Assembly: GCA_018340805.1 (NCBI GenBank)
Contig: JACMZG010001863.1
Span: 22,542,794-22,606,793 of the forward strand
Source of the DNA: Microvelia longipes
Lineage: Eukaryota; Arthropoda; Insecta; Hemiptera; Veliidae
Length of the DNA: 64,000 nucleotides
Direction of reading: 5' to 3'
The notes beneath the pieces are model-generated. The model did no database searches. It was not told the origin of the DNA and saw only the letters and a list, made by a program, of their open reading frames with translations. A program made the position numbers and the translations under genes. Of this stretch, positions 26,184 through 39,400 are shown piece after piece (within the stretch, counting starts at the first letter, position 1; each line of letters starts with the position of its first letter).

Positions 26184-29100
26184 TTAAAGTTCATCCATAA
26201 AAGTATGAATGTTGTGTAGATGTTCGCCATAATCAGTTGCCTCACTCCCAACAAATGTTTCATGGTTGTCTAAAACTTCATTGAAAGAAAGTAAATTATC
26301 TTGATCATCATCAGCTGATGCAAATAAATGTTGTACTTCTTCTTCTGCTATCTCTCTGCAAATTATAATAAATAACAAATATATCACAAGTGTTACCATA
26401 TTGTCTTACAATAAAATGTTTTTTGTGCAAAGTCAAATTAGAGACTAGTTAGTCAAAATCAATATCCCTTGCTAAATTACAGAGAAGAATAATATTGAGC
26501 ACTTTAAAATTAGCCACTTAACAACTAAGATCCTTATAGATAAAATTAAATTTTTAAATAAAACTAGAATGAATCAATAAAATTGGTTAGAGCCTATTTT
26601 AAAGTTACTTACTCATTGCTAGGAACTATCCAAGACAGTATTTCATTTGAATTTAGCTTCCCATCCTTATCTTTGTCGTACTCAACATCAAACCTATCTT
26701 TCTCAGCTATTAACCATTCCTTATCATGACTTTTTGCTAAAACCCAAAACAATTGAATACAGAGCAACTAACAAAATTTAAATCAAGGATAAGTGATCAC
26801 TAAACTGTGAGAATTAATGTATTTAAAGAGACTGTGAGAATTAATATATTTTAAAATATATTGTACTAATTGTACAATATATAGTACTATAATGTAGTAA
26901 ATTAAATTTTACTCATTACAATATATAGTTCTACAATGTAGTAAATTATATTGTTCTAATTAACTATCATTCTTATCAATGTCAATATGGTAGGGGTGAA
27001 GTAATGACAATAATCTCCCCTCAGGATTCACAAAAACATGTAGAAAAATCCTGTATTTTGAGAGTAATATTAAAACAGTAGCTCACCAGACAATTAAGTA
27101 ATGGCACTGTTATTTCGCACTATTGATTTTTTTATTTTTGCCCAGGTGAATTGCACTATTATTTTTTGTTGCTTTATGTTAAAAGTATGCTATATACTTT
27201 TAACATAAAACTTAAAATCATAGTCTAGACTAGAGGATATAGCAAAAATATATTCAAACACTGCTGAACTTGAATGTGTTGTAATGTGACGTGTACTAGA
27301 TCTTTACCATCATGTCTTAAAAGACCAAAAATCAAAATTAGCTATCAAAAACCTCGCATACCTCTTTCTCCTAGAAATTCTTGAAAATCGATGAATCCAT
27401 CATGGTCCTTATCTTTTTCTTTCAAAGTATGATTAAGTATAAGGGGAAGCATTTCAGGGTGTTCCTCTGGATGAGAAAATGTTAAAAATTCATTTTTATC
27501 TAAAACACCATCTTGGTTTTTATCTGATACTTGAAACATGAGTTTATCATTTTCCATCATAGTTTCTTCATCCTGGTGTCTTAAAGAATCCTCGTCATCT
27601 CCACCAAATGTGTCCATTTTGTATTCTTCCCAAGTAATTAACCCATCTTCATTTTCATCAGCATCTTCAAACCTTTCTTTACTTTCTTCTTCACTTAGCA
27701 TTCTAAAAAAAATGTAAAAGATTACTAATTGTTTTTCCAAATTAATAATTGATAATAGTTATAAATTAATTGAAGGTTCATATTCTAAAATCATGGCATG
27801 TTTTCTCCATGTGCCTACTTTTCAATAAATTTACTCTGTTACAATAGTTTTCAGAAATATATTAATTCAAAGAACTAGATTGTTCAAAATCCCGAAATCA
27901 ATTTAATAGTTAAATCAGTTTTAATGCAATTTTAGGTAAAATATAAATGACGTAAATCTGAATACCCAAAACCTCAAATAAGATTTGGATTACCGTGTAT
28001 AATATGTACACAATATGAACTATCCTAGATCACCCTAAACACATTTTTTATTTGGCGCTTAAACTTACTTAAAAGAACGAAGAATCCAAGCTTTTAATTC
28101 TTGTCTACTTATACTTTGATCTCCATTTAAATCCATTTTAACTAGAAGTATTTTAAGTCTTCTCTTAGCTTCATCTGGAGGTAAATGGTCAAACTCTTCA
28201 GCATCTTTTACACTGCCTGGAATATAAAAAATACTTTAATTTACTAAGAAATCTAGTTCTAAACTGGAAGTTTTTGTACACCCTTTGGCTACAGGCAATT
28301 GAATTGTTTTTATTACACAAACTTAACAGCCCTGTGGCCTCCAATTTGAGTTATATGTCTTTGCCCCAGCCCCTAAAAATTATTTGTAAGTCTGTTTGAA
28401 TTAATCTGAAACTTTTACTCTTGCATAAACTTCAAGCACTTATTGTTTAAAATTTCCTCTTAACTTACTAAATGAAAAATCTTGTTTTGTAATAGGAAAA
28501 AATGTTACAGTTAATCAATGGAACCTTATTTAATAATGTATTGTATTTATTTTTGTTAAAAACTGATAATTACGTATTAATAGATTTTGCTATGGTATTT
28601 GCCTATTGGCTCACAAACCCCCTGATACCTTTTGCAAATCTCTAGAATATTTGAGGCTTATACCACTTAAAAATTTAACTTAAGATCTGACTTCAAGTTA
28701 GATATGTTTCCGTAGCAAGCCAGTAGTCAGCCAAATATTAGAGGGGGAGGCAAAGATTCACACTCCTTTAAGGGAACTCTGCTAAAAAAACTTCATTGTC
28801 TGAGGGGGTGTCATTTTATCTAGAAAGGGGGCTCATCTCTCCCTTGCTACAGATCTGTTCCATAGGTTAAAGCTATAAAACCTAATTCTTTTACAAGGTT
28901 TACCACTCCTTTTTGGAGGAATACTGAAGTTAAATTAAATTTTAACCCCTTGATATGGCTGCATATTTTTTCCATCCAATAGGAAGCAACATCCTTGTAC
29001 CTCTCAATAGATAATGTTGTATAAAAACTGATTAACTCATGTATTTTGTAGTAGAGTTAAGAATCGTAGGCATGAGTAAAATGTGTGCAAAGCAAGGGAA

Positions 29101-29690
29101 GAGCGTAATGATTAAATTGTGATACTATCATTTTTACAAAAGTAGAACTTGATTAAGTAAGACTTAACAATCCAGACTTACTGAACAATAGATCTCTGGT
29201 TGCATTGCAAAAGGGATCTATCCTCAACCCCGACCACACTAAATAATCTTATTAAATATGTATTTGACAGCATGGTAAATGTATTTTTATTCCATCTAAA
29301 TACCAATACATTTTGGTGCAGTTTTCCAGGAATCTCTTAATATTATTTTACAAAGACCAATTTCATAAAGGTTATGTTTAATGAAAGTTTAGATTCGGCA
29401 ACGCGTTCATATCTTCTCAGAGAGAAGAAAGAATCATCCTTGGACAAAATTTAATTAGTCTAAAGCTCACCTATGATAGATTCATGATCAAATTCTGATC
29501 TGTGTTGTCCATCTACATTGTGATCATGGTCTCTTCGAACATATGCTCCGTCTTCAACTCTTTCTTTATTTATCTGATGCGAATGAATGTGTGCAGGAGA
29601 AGCTGGTGTTACTTCCCATGTTAAACAAGTTATAAATAGTAATAATAAAATAGCTCGCTCTAACAGCGGCAAACCTAACACAGAATTCAT
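26184..29690 (-). CDS. RCN2: Reticulocalbin-2 / ERC-55-like EF-hand protein (CREC family), five exons
   Basis: Exons in reading order: 29690-29471, 28216-28069, 27702-27362, 26736-26613, 26355-26184. Phases agree and give 334 residues (human RCN2 about 317). Residues ~10-30 form a hydrophobic signal peptide (ERAILLLLFITCLTW). Six EF-hand loops fall near residues 102-113, 138-149, 183-194, 220-231, 257-268 and 293-304; the sixth has Asn instead of Gly at loop position 6. RCN2-like landmarks are HPEE before loop 4, EWLIAEKDRF before loop 5, IAEEE before loop 6, and GSEATDYGEHLH near the end. The C terminus is FMDEL, a KDEL/HDEL-type signal, so the protein should be a luminal calcium binder of the ER or early secretory pathway. 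The ATG at 29690 was chosen over an in-frame ATG at 29717 because it puts the signal peptide close to the N terminus. Calumenin is the next-best family member. Confidence 0.88.
27173..27209. repeat. 16-bp perfect hairpin in RCN2 intron 3
   Basis: TTTATGTTAAAAGTAT and its exact complement are separated by five bases. It lies in the intron between RCN2 exons 3 and 4. Confidence 0.7.
28705..28865. repeat. Decayed copy of the CAGGCCCGTAGCC mini element
   Basis: Shares CCGTAGC at one end, TTGCTACAGATC at the other, and internal ATTCACAC, AGGGAA, ACTTCATTGTC.GAGGGGG phrases with 23956-24107. It is in RCN2 intron 1 and too diverged to show its target duplication. Confidence 0.5.
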
Positions 29691-32600
29691 TTTATCCTCT
29701 ATCAAATCATAAAACAAATTAGAACATTTGAATTAAATAGAATTAAAGAAGCCACACCTTTACTTAAGTACTTATTAAGGAAATTAAAATAACAAAAGAG
29801 AATAAAAATAAATCTTGTAAGGAATTCTAGAATTTTAATCAAACTAACCTACTCCTTTGAAACCTACTCGTTCTTCTTTTTTTATGTCATTAAATTAATA
29901 TACATGACAATACACACTGATATGTTTATTTTCTTTGTAAATTAATGCGCATCTTGTAAGAAAATTAAAAATCAATCATTTATGGTTTAGTAGAAAACCC
30001 TAACGAGTTTCAAATATGTGTTCTAACTAAAGTAATATATAAACCAAGTAGGGAAACTCCTATACTGACACATGTAAAACAATTCAGACCTGCCAGATAT
30101 CTCCATAGAGATATATACTAGAGGAGGCATAGCCTATCTTAATACATTGAGAGCCTGAAACATTTGGGGCTCTGGTAAACTCATTGAAACCTCCCTCCAA
30201 TAGGAAATAAGTATAATTAATCATTTTTTTCGGCTCCGTAGATTTATGTTGTGATTGTATTTTAAACATTTTACTAATATTTACTGTTTTTGTTCTGTTA
30301 TTGATGAAAATGATAATCGAATGTGGTCAGTCACTTTTCGATGTTTCAAAACTCAACCAATAGGCCCCCTAGTAATACATACTATGCTGCTCAAAAATAA
30401 AAAAATATTTTTATTTAATTATTGGCAACCTGATAACTTAGAAAAACTATATATAGAAGAGCACTACTGATAACACGAAAAGCGTTCACTGTGCAACAAT
30501 AAGCTGCACCTAACAATATACAATTCTAAAAAAATTGGCAATACTTTCCGGCGCGAAATATATGTTCAATTAAAATGATGATTATCAAAAACTAAAAAAT
30601 ATCGGTGCATTACAAATTTTAACCATTTAAAGAAGTTTAACGTATTTTTAAAATTATATATAAAAAGTAGTCCTCGTCAACAAATGTATTCCGCACCCTT
30701 TGCCATCCAAGACCAGTTTTATTAAATACTCAGCAGGTGTTTTAAGTTTTTATATTGGTTATTACGATCTTTCTTCATAATAGATATGATGACAAATATT
30801 AAATATGTTTTTTTATCAGTTGGCAGCATTCTTAGTTGCACCATCAACCGGCTTCGTGTTATCAGTGGAATTACATTGTTTACGGTCCGTGCTCCTTCTA
30901 ATATAGTATATTCAAGCTGATAACATGTTTACATTTATCGTCTTTTTTACTTTAATATGTACGTACAATATGTTGATTGTGATTAAATTCTGTTAAATAA
31001 TTGTTATAATAAATTTAGTTAAAGAAAAAGAGAAACTAAAGTAAAAGGTTATTAAGATTTGACGAAAATGCAGACAGAACAGTGTATTGCCTTAAAATTA
31101 CGATTTGCTTACATCAAAAAAAGGTTAAATTTGTTAAATTACTAATTAAAAAATATTTGAAGGGGAAAAACAAATCACATTTGCAAAATGTACTTAGTTA
31201 ATAGTGCACACGAAAAAAACGTTTATTAGCCGCTCGTTTGAGAATTTTAAACAAACCTAGTATTTAAAGATTCGGACTTAAACCACTTCCGAATCAAAAA
31301 GAAATTCCTTTCAAGGCACTACCCGTGCCTAGAAAAGTGTCTAAAACTAAATCAAAACAGACCCGATTTAAACTAAAACAAAATTCTTTTTTTTTTCGGT
31401 TTACAACTATTTAAACAGATTTCAGATTTTTAACATTTCTTCGGGTCAAGAGGTTCTGATTCACTTGCTCCAAAAATAAAACTTTTCATTTCCAAAACAA
31501 GTTTTAAGGAGACCAAAATAAACCTTGTAATGCCAACATTCATTTTAAAGAGAAATAATAACAAACAAACAAACTGCATTTCCAACACCACTATTGATGT
31601 GGGAAAAGTATTTCTTACACAAATGATTAATTCTAAACTAAACTGTTCAAATAAATGCAAAAACAAAAATTTGGAGTACGTAAATAGTTTAGATTTACTA
31701 GGTTAAACAAAGGGATATTGAGCCAACCGCTGATGGACAAAAACATGCCGTGTCCATTAGTTGACCCATGGCAGGTCTGAAGAAATCGCGTTTGTTTCCC
31801 TACTTAGTTTAATATTACTTAGTTCAAACCTATCTTTTTAGGTTGCCACTTCAACCTAAAGTTATTTCTGTAGGGGTTATTACTTATGCAAGTCTTTAAA
31901 TTGGCATAATAGGCAATTACATAATGGTCTTATAATAGGCATTGTTATTATTATAAAATTTGTTGCACCATAAATAATAAGCTTGTTGCTTAATTAATCT
32001 ATTATAATGTATTTTGGATGAATTATTTAAATTGGAGGATAGTTAAAAGCATTTTGATTTACTTCAAAAACTAATTATTCAATTTATGTCCCATTTCTTT
32101 CAGTGATTTTAAAGTTTTGGACGTATGTAACAAGATGTTTGACTAAAATTCTTGTACCTTTATAGCTTTGGGATGTTAAACGAATATCCTATATTCGTTA
32201 TATTCGGAAATATAAGGCTTGACATAGAAATATATTACTACAGGGGCCCTATTGGTTGCATTATGAAACCTAGAAAAAATAACCTGACCAACCTCGATTA
32301 TCAATATAATGAAATGAACAACAAAATGACAGTGGCTTATATAGTAGAAGGCTGAAAATATAAATAAAAACACAGACAATGTGCAGGAAGCTGAAAACAA
32401 TTTATTCATTAAAACCTTTAACTCATACTTAGAAGAGGTTTCAATGAGGTTACACAGAGCTCCTGAGAGCCACAAAATGATGTTTCAGGGCTCATAATGT
32501 AGTGAGATGGCTATGCCCTCTCTATGATATCATATCAATAAAAGGCCGTTCTTACGGCAGAATTTCATAAAAATCTTTTATAGAGATTCATGTATGTAGA

Positions 32601-33315
32601 GCTTATATTTTGATCCCATATGCCTTTGCATATAGGGTGTTGCAGAACTACTTTGGATTCACTGATATTTTTGCTCGCTTGTCACCAGGTTTAGTCATCG
32701 ATTACCTTATATTTTGTCTCATTTTGAAATTGTTTGTAATAACTCGTAAAATTTGGGTTGAATAATAAATCAAATATATTCACAGTTGTGTTTAATAAAT
32801 TTATTTAGTTTAATACATAAACTGTACAGATATCAGTTTTTCAAACATGTCTGCCGTTAATGACATTATTACTAGTCATTTATATTAACTGCCCCTCAAA
32901 TTTGACCTTTGTCCTTGAATGTTGTAGCTCCTCTGCGCGTACAGTATATATAAAGTACCCGCTAGTATAGTGGTAGATGTTCTGAATATTTTACATATTT
33001 TTACTGCTTCAAGGGCTGCGAGGCTGCAGATATTAGGTTATTTCTGAAATAAAAATAAACTATCGTTAATATCTGATTATGAATCGTTTCGGGGGATTTT
33101 TAAGATTTTTTATTTGGTTACAATTATAATTGCAGACATGAAATTGTCTTAGTATTGGATTATGTTAAATAATTGTTTTAATATTGTTTATCATTGCGTT
33201 TTATATTAGTGAATTTTCATTAGAAAATGAAGCTTATAAGGTTGTACGGATTATAGGAATGTTGTATGGAGTAGGTGGATTGATTCCGCTACTCCAATAT
33301 ATTATATTAACAAAA

Positions 33316-33510
33316 ATCGGGTTCGGAGTACCTCGGATTTTTTCCTCAACACATCGGATTCCCTACGCTTAAATTTCTAACTTCGGACTCGCTTCGCTCG
33401 TCCTCAGATTATACAGGTAGTTAAATTTATGGTGCAACACGTCTTTGGACTCGCTTTGCTCGTCCTTAGATAGTAAGTACATCCGTTTCACTCCCAGCGG
33501 TCTCCCATAC
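33316..33510 (-). repeat. 5S composite repeat, partial minus copy
   Basis: Has the terminus (CGGGTTCGGAGTACCTCGG on this strand's complement), ACTTCGGACTCGCTTCGCTC and a short CCCAGCGGTCTCCCAT remnant of the 5S block, but ends before the rest of it. Confidence 0.65.
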
Positions 33511-34188
33511 AACACATTGTTGTTTGTGAAAAACAAACACACTACACTTGAAGAAGAACAGTAAGGACTCATTGAGTTAGGTCATATAATACATAGGAAT
33601 ATACCTGGTGCGCTGTTGAGGATTTGAGCTTAAACCCGCTGTTGTAACCTTCTTTGTCTAATATTTTCTTATTATTATTTATCTTATATAATCAGTTAAT
33701 TATATTTAATCACAGTTAAATATCAAATTTAATTAATTACAGTTAATCGAGCCACCTCGATGGACATATTCTACACAACAGCACAGCTCTCTTACCCCCT
33801 TAGGTTAGGCTCCCCCTCATCTTCCAAACAAATCCTTTACTATGAGAAGTTTTTTTGACGAAAAATTAATTCATGAATTTGTTCTTATTATTAAACACAA
33901 TAGCAAGATTTTAGATAAACGTTTTCTCTATAAGAGTTATTTAAATGTAAAGAAAACAATTTGTTCCATGAACAGAGACTTTTCCATATAGTTTGATATC
34001 AATTCTTAAACGAGGGTAAAGCGAATTAAACTTACTGATTTTTAAGAAACTCTCGCCTTCTTGTTGAAGTCCAGTTCAGATTCCCGCCTCTCTTGTAGTT
34101 TTCAATCCAAAGTAAAATAGATGCTGCTAACCCAACTGAAAAAAATCATGGTTGTAACAAGCTTAAAAATTAAAGTCCATTTTACCGT

Positions 34189-34240
<52 letters not shown>

Positions 34241-34699
34241 ATAAATGTATGTGTGTGTGTGTGTATGTATACTCCCTGCCTAGCCTACAATCCCAGACAG
34301 TCAGTAAAAAAGTGGCCTCCTAAGGTGCACTTTTTTAAAGGGCGATCATTTTAAAGTCTTGGGCATTCTGATACTATAGAGACCGGTTTAAGCTGACTCG
34401 GACCATTTAAGTGTGATCACCCCTGGGTTTACATTTTTCTAATATTGGGGGGGGGGGTAAGATTGTTTTACTCTTTTTAGTGAGATATTGAACTGTATAT
34501 TGGGATGAATAAAAATTGTTTTATCTAAAAATGAACAATGATTACAGAAATATTAAAAACAGTAAATCATCTTATTCAATTAAACAACGGCTAATATTAA
34601 TATGGGGTTTATTGGATCAGAAGTGTTTAGATTACCATGCGAGGTCATTATGTGGACGGATTGAATAAAACAGGGGAATGAAAGTGGATATTTTATGTC

Positions 34700-34835
34700 T
34701 GAGAATAAGCGATGCGAGCCCGAATACATTCTGTTTTATAAATTTGACGATTTTAGTATTCTGAGGACGAGCGAAGCGAGCCCGAAGTGGTGAGAATGAG
34801 CGTATACCCTGTACTCGACATTTTTTAAGTTAATG
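34700..34835 (+). repeat. 5S composite repeat, 3' part only
   Basis: Contains a doubled GAGCGAAGCGAGCCCGAA module (the first copy decayed) and the ACCCTGTACTCGACATTTT terminus. No 5S block remains. Confidence 0.6.
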
Positions 34836-36265
34836 CTTATTTTATAATTACCGATACTGATTAATTATGTGGATTAATTATAAGGTGCATTAACATAAAT
34901 AATTGGTTTAAACAGTTAACTATATAGAAATGTTTTGTTTTCTGTTGATGTCAGCATCAGAGGCGGTATTTACCGCTCAATCTGCTGACATCAGAAGCGG
35001 TATTTACACCCTATTCTGTTGTCGTTTGTGACGGGCATTATTTTATGCACCCTCATTGGTTGAATTCTTGTAATGGCGTGAAAAGAGGAGATGTCTAAAC
35101 TTGCTTATTGTTGTAGGTATATATTTTCATACACAGTACTTTTAGGATTACCAGAATCAGGTTTATGCCTTCGTTTTCATACTAAATATGGTTTATCTCA
35201 TTGTATCAATTGTTAGAAGGACGATTCATATAATGTGTATATCAGTGGTTTTCAAACTTGTTTCACTCATAGCATCCTTTTGATTCTTAAATTTTCCACC
35301 CCCCTCTAATTAGAGGGGTGGGGGGAGAGATACACATTTTCCAAAAGGATCATGTTCATCTATTCTTAAAAAACCAAGGAAGTTCATTTTATGTACGAGA
35401 ACTATTGAACTGTTGCTAGTATTGTGAACTATTTCTTATATTTGAAGCTTAACTATTTAGCGATGCAGAGACTATAAAAAATTTTCTTAATAAGAAAGAG
35501 GAAAAGATAAAACATTGCATAAAAGTCACTATTTCACAATGGCAGAATTGAATAATTTTGAAAGTCTGTCAATTAATGCGTTCTTGGTACTCCCTAATAA
35601 TCTAAATTAAATATACATGTTAAAAATATTAGAGAAATATTTTCTCTCTTTGATATTTTAGTAATTTGTTGCAACTTTAGCACTGTTATAATCCATTTTT
35701 CCTTTAACTTTTAATGAGATATTTGGGTGACCAAATATCTCATTATCTACCAATTATATAAGTTCTTTATCAACCAATGATAAAAAAAATCAAAAATGCG
35801 GACGAAGCAAGCCCAACAAACATTTTCCGTTTCTACTTTGAAAAAGTACATATTTGATATAATGTCGATGTCGTCATCGACGTCGACATTCCCTTTCCTA
35901 GTTAACAAGGGGAATTAAATTGATTAGTTTTAAGTTAGTAGGGGAATGGGTAAATTGGGGAAAATCAAATTCCTAAATTTTCAGTTCCTAGTATGTTCTA
36001 CTTAAGTTGAAATATAATCCTAACCTCAATTTTATGTACGACAAAATATTTTGACAACTAGCATTACCTAGTAGAACCCACCAAAACTAAGAATATCGAG
36101 AGTTTTATTTTGACAGAACATAATAAAATATTTTCACGCAATTTATTTATTATTTAATAAAAGAAAATGGAACTGTTTATTAAGAAATAAGTGGTGTCAT
36201 ATTCTGTAACTAATTAATAATTTAATAATATTTCTTGGCGTATTTTTGTAAGGATTAATATTCAT

Positions 36266-36385
36266 ATTGCAACAAAAACACATGCGTGAAAAAAGAGCCC
36301 TATTGGAAACCTACGTCTCGGCTTATTCAATGATCTCATAACTTTTTACGCTAGACTTTTTTCATGCATGTGTTTTTGTTGCAAT
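36266..36385. mobile_element. 120-bp TIR element with 5-bp target duplication
   Basis: Ends begin ATTGCAACAAAAACACATGC and are inverted repeats of about 30 bp with one mismatch. The pentamer TTCAT flanks both sides (36261-36265 and 36386-36390). No coding capacity. A single related end lies near 52745-52765. Confidence 0.75.
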
Positions 36386-36478
36386 TTCATTCCTCATATT
36401 TTTACGATTCCTTACGTATTAAACTGTATAAAAAAGTACTTTAATTTTAAATTTACGTCTTACTTCCTATAGCTTAGA

Positions 36479-39400
36479 TTAAGTATTTCCATGTTCGATT
36501 GCTGAAAACTGAATAAAATCTAAAAGTGATCTAAAGGTTTCTAATACACCGGTTGGGACATTTGATGCACCAACATTGAATCCTAAAAAGTAAGGGTAAA
36601 CATGATGCTAGCTTTTCACAAATGATTACTAATCCCAGCAAAATGCCTCATGCGAGTTCAAATGTACCATTATAATTTTGGTAACTATTACCCAAATATA
36701 TTCATTTTGTTACCATATTGGGTAACTTCAAAAAGTTATTCCAAAACACACCTTAATATTGCGATTCCGGTGTAGTTAGAGAAACGTTTGCGAGAGCTTC
36801 GAATAATTCTTACACAGCGGTTTGTCAGATATATAACGCATGTGTTATCAGCACTTTATTGTATGCTTCACCAGTTTGGTCTCTAAGATATTTAGATCAG
36901 CTCGAATCTGGACAAAGTTATTTTTTTAAAAACTATTTCTCTCTTCAGTTTTAGTACTCCCCATTATATTGTTAGAAAAGAATTTCACTTAGATCATGTT
37001 GCAATAAAAATACTTAAACAATTAATAAACTTTATAAACCATATTCATGAATTAGACGATTCTACTTTAGTTAAAAAATGTTTCAAGCGCCTAGCGTTTT
37101 TGGATTCTGTACCCTCTAATTCGATCAGATTAAATTGGTTCTCACAAGTAAAACAGCTCTTAGCTGAGATAGACGACGTAAATTCAAATATATTAACTAT
37201 GCCTATCACTAAAGAGACCAGGAAAAGACTAATTACTCTCTACGCTACTAAATTACAACAACAGGACTTTGACAGAATACAGGACTCTAGTTATACTTCC
37301 ATCTACCGCATACTGAATAGTTTTCACCATATAGACACAAGTTACTTAAATCCAGATACTCAGCTAACTTATTCCCATCAGAAACTACTTGCTCAAATAC
37401 GTACTGGTTGGAGTGGTTGTATTAAAGTAACTATCAGAGGAATTTTACATAAAATTAAAACTAATGAACTTTGCACAGTCTGCAATATGCAAGAAAATGA
37501 GAATTTAGCTCATATTATGCTAAGATGTCCTATTTACAAACCTCAAAGAGAAGCTTTCCTACCCATCAATATAATAAGTAGCCAATGCTCAGATGATACT
37601 AATATAGCGTCAATTATAGGCATCCTGTCAAAGAAAGAGGCCTCTTCTATTTATTATTTCTTTCTTAACGTTTTAAAAATAAGGTCATTTATTTTAAATT
37701 TATAATTTCGCCCTTTAACTTAAGTTTTAACTTTTTATTTTTTCTAACTTTTCAAGATGTGAACATTTAATTTAATTTTTTTTTTTTATTATGTACTATT
37801 TAATTGTGAACCATTTGTATGAAGTTTATATACTTTAAAAACAAATAAATTTATTATTATTATTATTATTACCTTAATATTGCGAGTGTAAAGACTTACC
37901 TGCTACATTACCAGCTATAAATAGTCCTAAAGCTTGGTACCCGTAAGTATCAGCTATTATGCCAGCAATTATTACAATTATCGAATACGATAAACTTAAT
38001 GCCGCCTGATTTCTACAATTAAGTAAAAACAAATTTAAAACTGATTAAAAGCAAAAACTGGGTAAAGGAAGAACATAAGTTACAAAAACCATTTTAAGTT
38101 GTTGGTATTTTTCATAGAGATCTATGTATTACAATAGAAAGCATACCTTATCTCGATACAGTGAGAAACTTAAACCATTTTTCAGGAAACTTTGTTCTGA
38201 GTAACCTCATTTTAACCACCTCCAAGAGTGTCGTATATGGTTATTGTAAACCAAATGTTTATGTATTGTATGATAACATTCTATCATGCAATACTGTAGT
38301 TTTGAGCTGTTAATTTGATTAAAAATCACAATTGTGTAGGTTACTTTTTAATTGTTTCAAAATTTAATATTGGCCCTTTCAAGAAATAATATTTGAATGG
38401 TACTTTTTTTATGTTACATGAAAGTTGTAAGTGCAGCAGATGGACCAAAATAAATCCATAAAAAAGAACCTGTAGGTCTTTGTATAAAAATACAGATATT
38501 TGTATAATTATAAAACTAATCTTTATCATTAATTTTTTAAACTCAAAATAATTGTTAACTTTTATTGGTTAATAATAAATAACCAATAAGTTTTATTGGT
38601 TAAAGTATTTGTAAAATGAAGAAAGTTAAAAAGCAATTACATTAAATTGTCAAAAATAATTAAATTGATTTACATTAGTTAAAACGTAATTACATTAAGA
38701 CCTCTGTCAAAAAGGCAATTTTGTACAGTTAAACTAAATTCTAGGTACATACATTCCATAAGCAGTTCCAAGCATTTTTTCTGGCACAATGTAAGCATAG
38801 ATAGGAAAAAGCGATGCTGTAAGAATACTGAAAGACACAGCCAGTAAAAACTGAAATACCATATTAAGAAAATATATGAAAAAGGATTAATAAGACGAAC
38901 CTTTTTTAAATGGGTTTTTAAGGGCTGAGGTACGAAAGACGAAACATGAACTTATTCTGAATTAGATAATATTTGATTTTTATACTTGGTCAATAAATTT
39001 TAATATTTTGAAAGATTTAATATCTTTTAGCTTAATTAGCTTAATAATTATAATGAAAATAGCCATGTAAGTATATATCCATAAAAAATTCCAAATTACT
39101 TCTTCAGATACACCAAGAACCAAACTGATTTACTTTTTACTCAGAATATAATAATAGTATTAATTATTATGTCATAATAATTCTACTGATTGATTACAAA
39201 TAAGTACAAAGCTGGTGTTTCAAAGGTAATTATAATGCGACACTCGGCTAAAATCAGTTGACAGCGCGGGAAAAAAGTGTTGAGGAACCAATAAGGTTGG
39301 TCTGATTTGAAATTGAGTGCGTGGTTTAATATCCAGGACTAACTTCATTGGCTCCTTCGCATTATTTTGCCACGCTATCTACTGGTTTTAACCGTGTGTG

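Larger units (their letters stand above)
29691..36265. other. Spacer between RCN2 and the 3' end of MFSD1
   Basis: No confirmed gene. It holds the RCN2 upstream region, a three-member dispersed repeat (30090-30230, 32390-32520 inverted, with a relative at 38130-38230) sharing GGCATAGCC, GCCTGAAACAT and CTCATTGAAACCTC, and parts of the 5S composite at 33316-33510 (minus) and 34700-34835 (plus). A TA/TG microsatellite lies at 34192-34262. A minus-strand open stretch at 31430-31610 is a possible alternative last MFSD1 exon. Confidence 0.5.
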
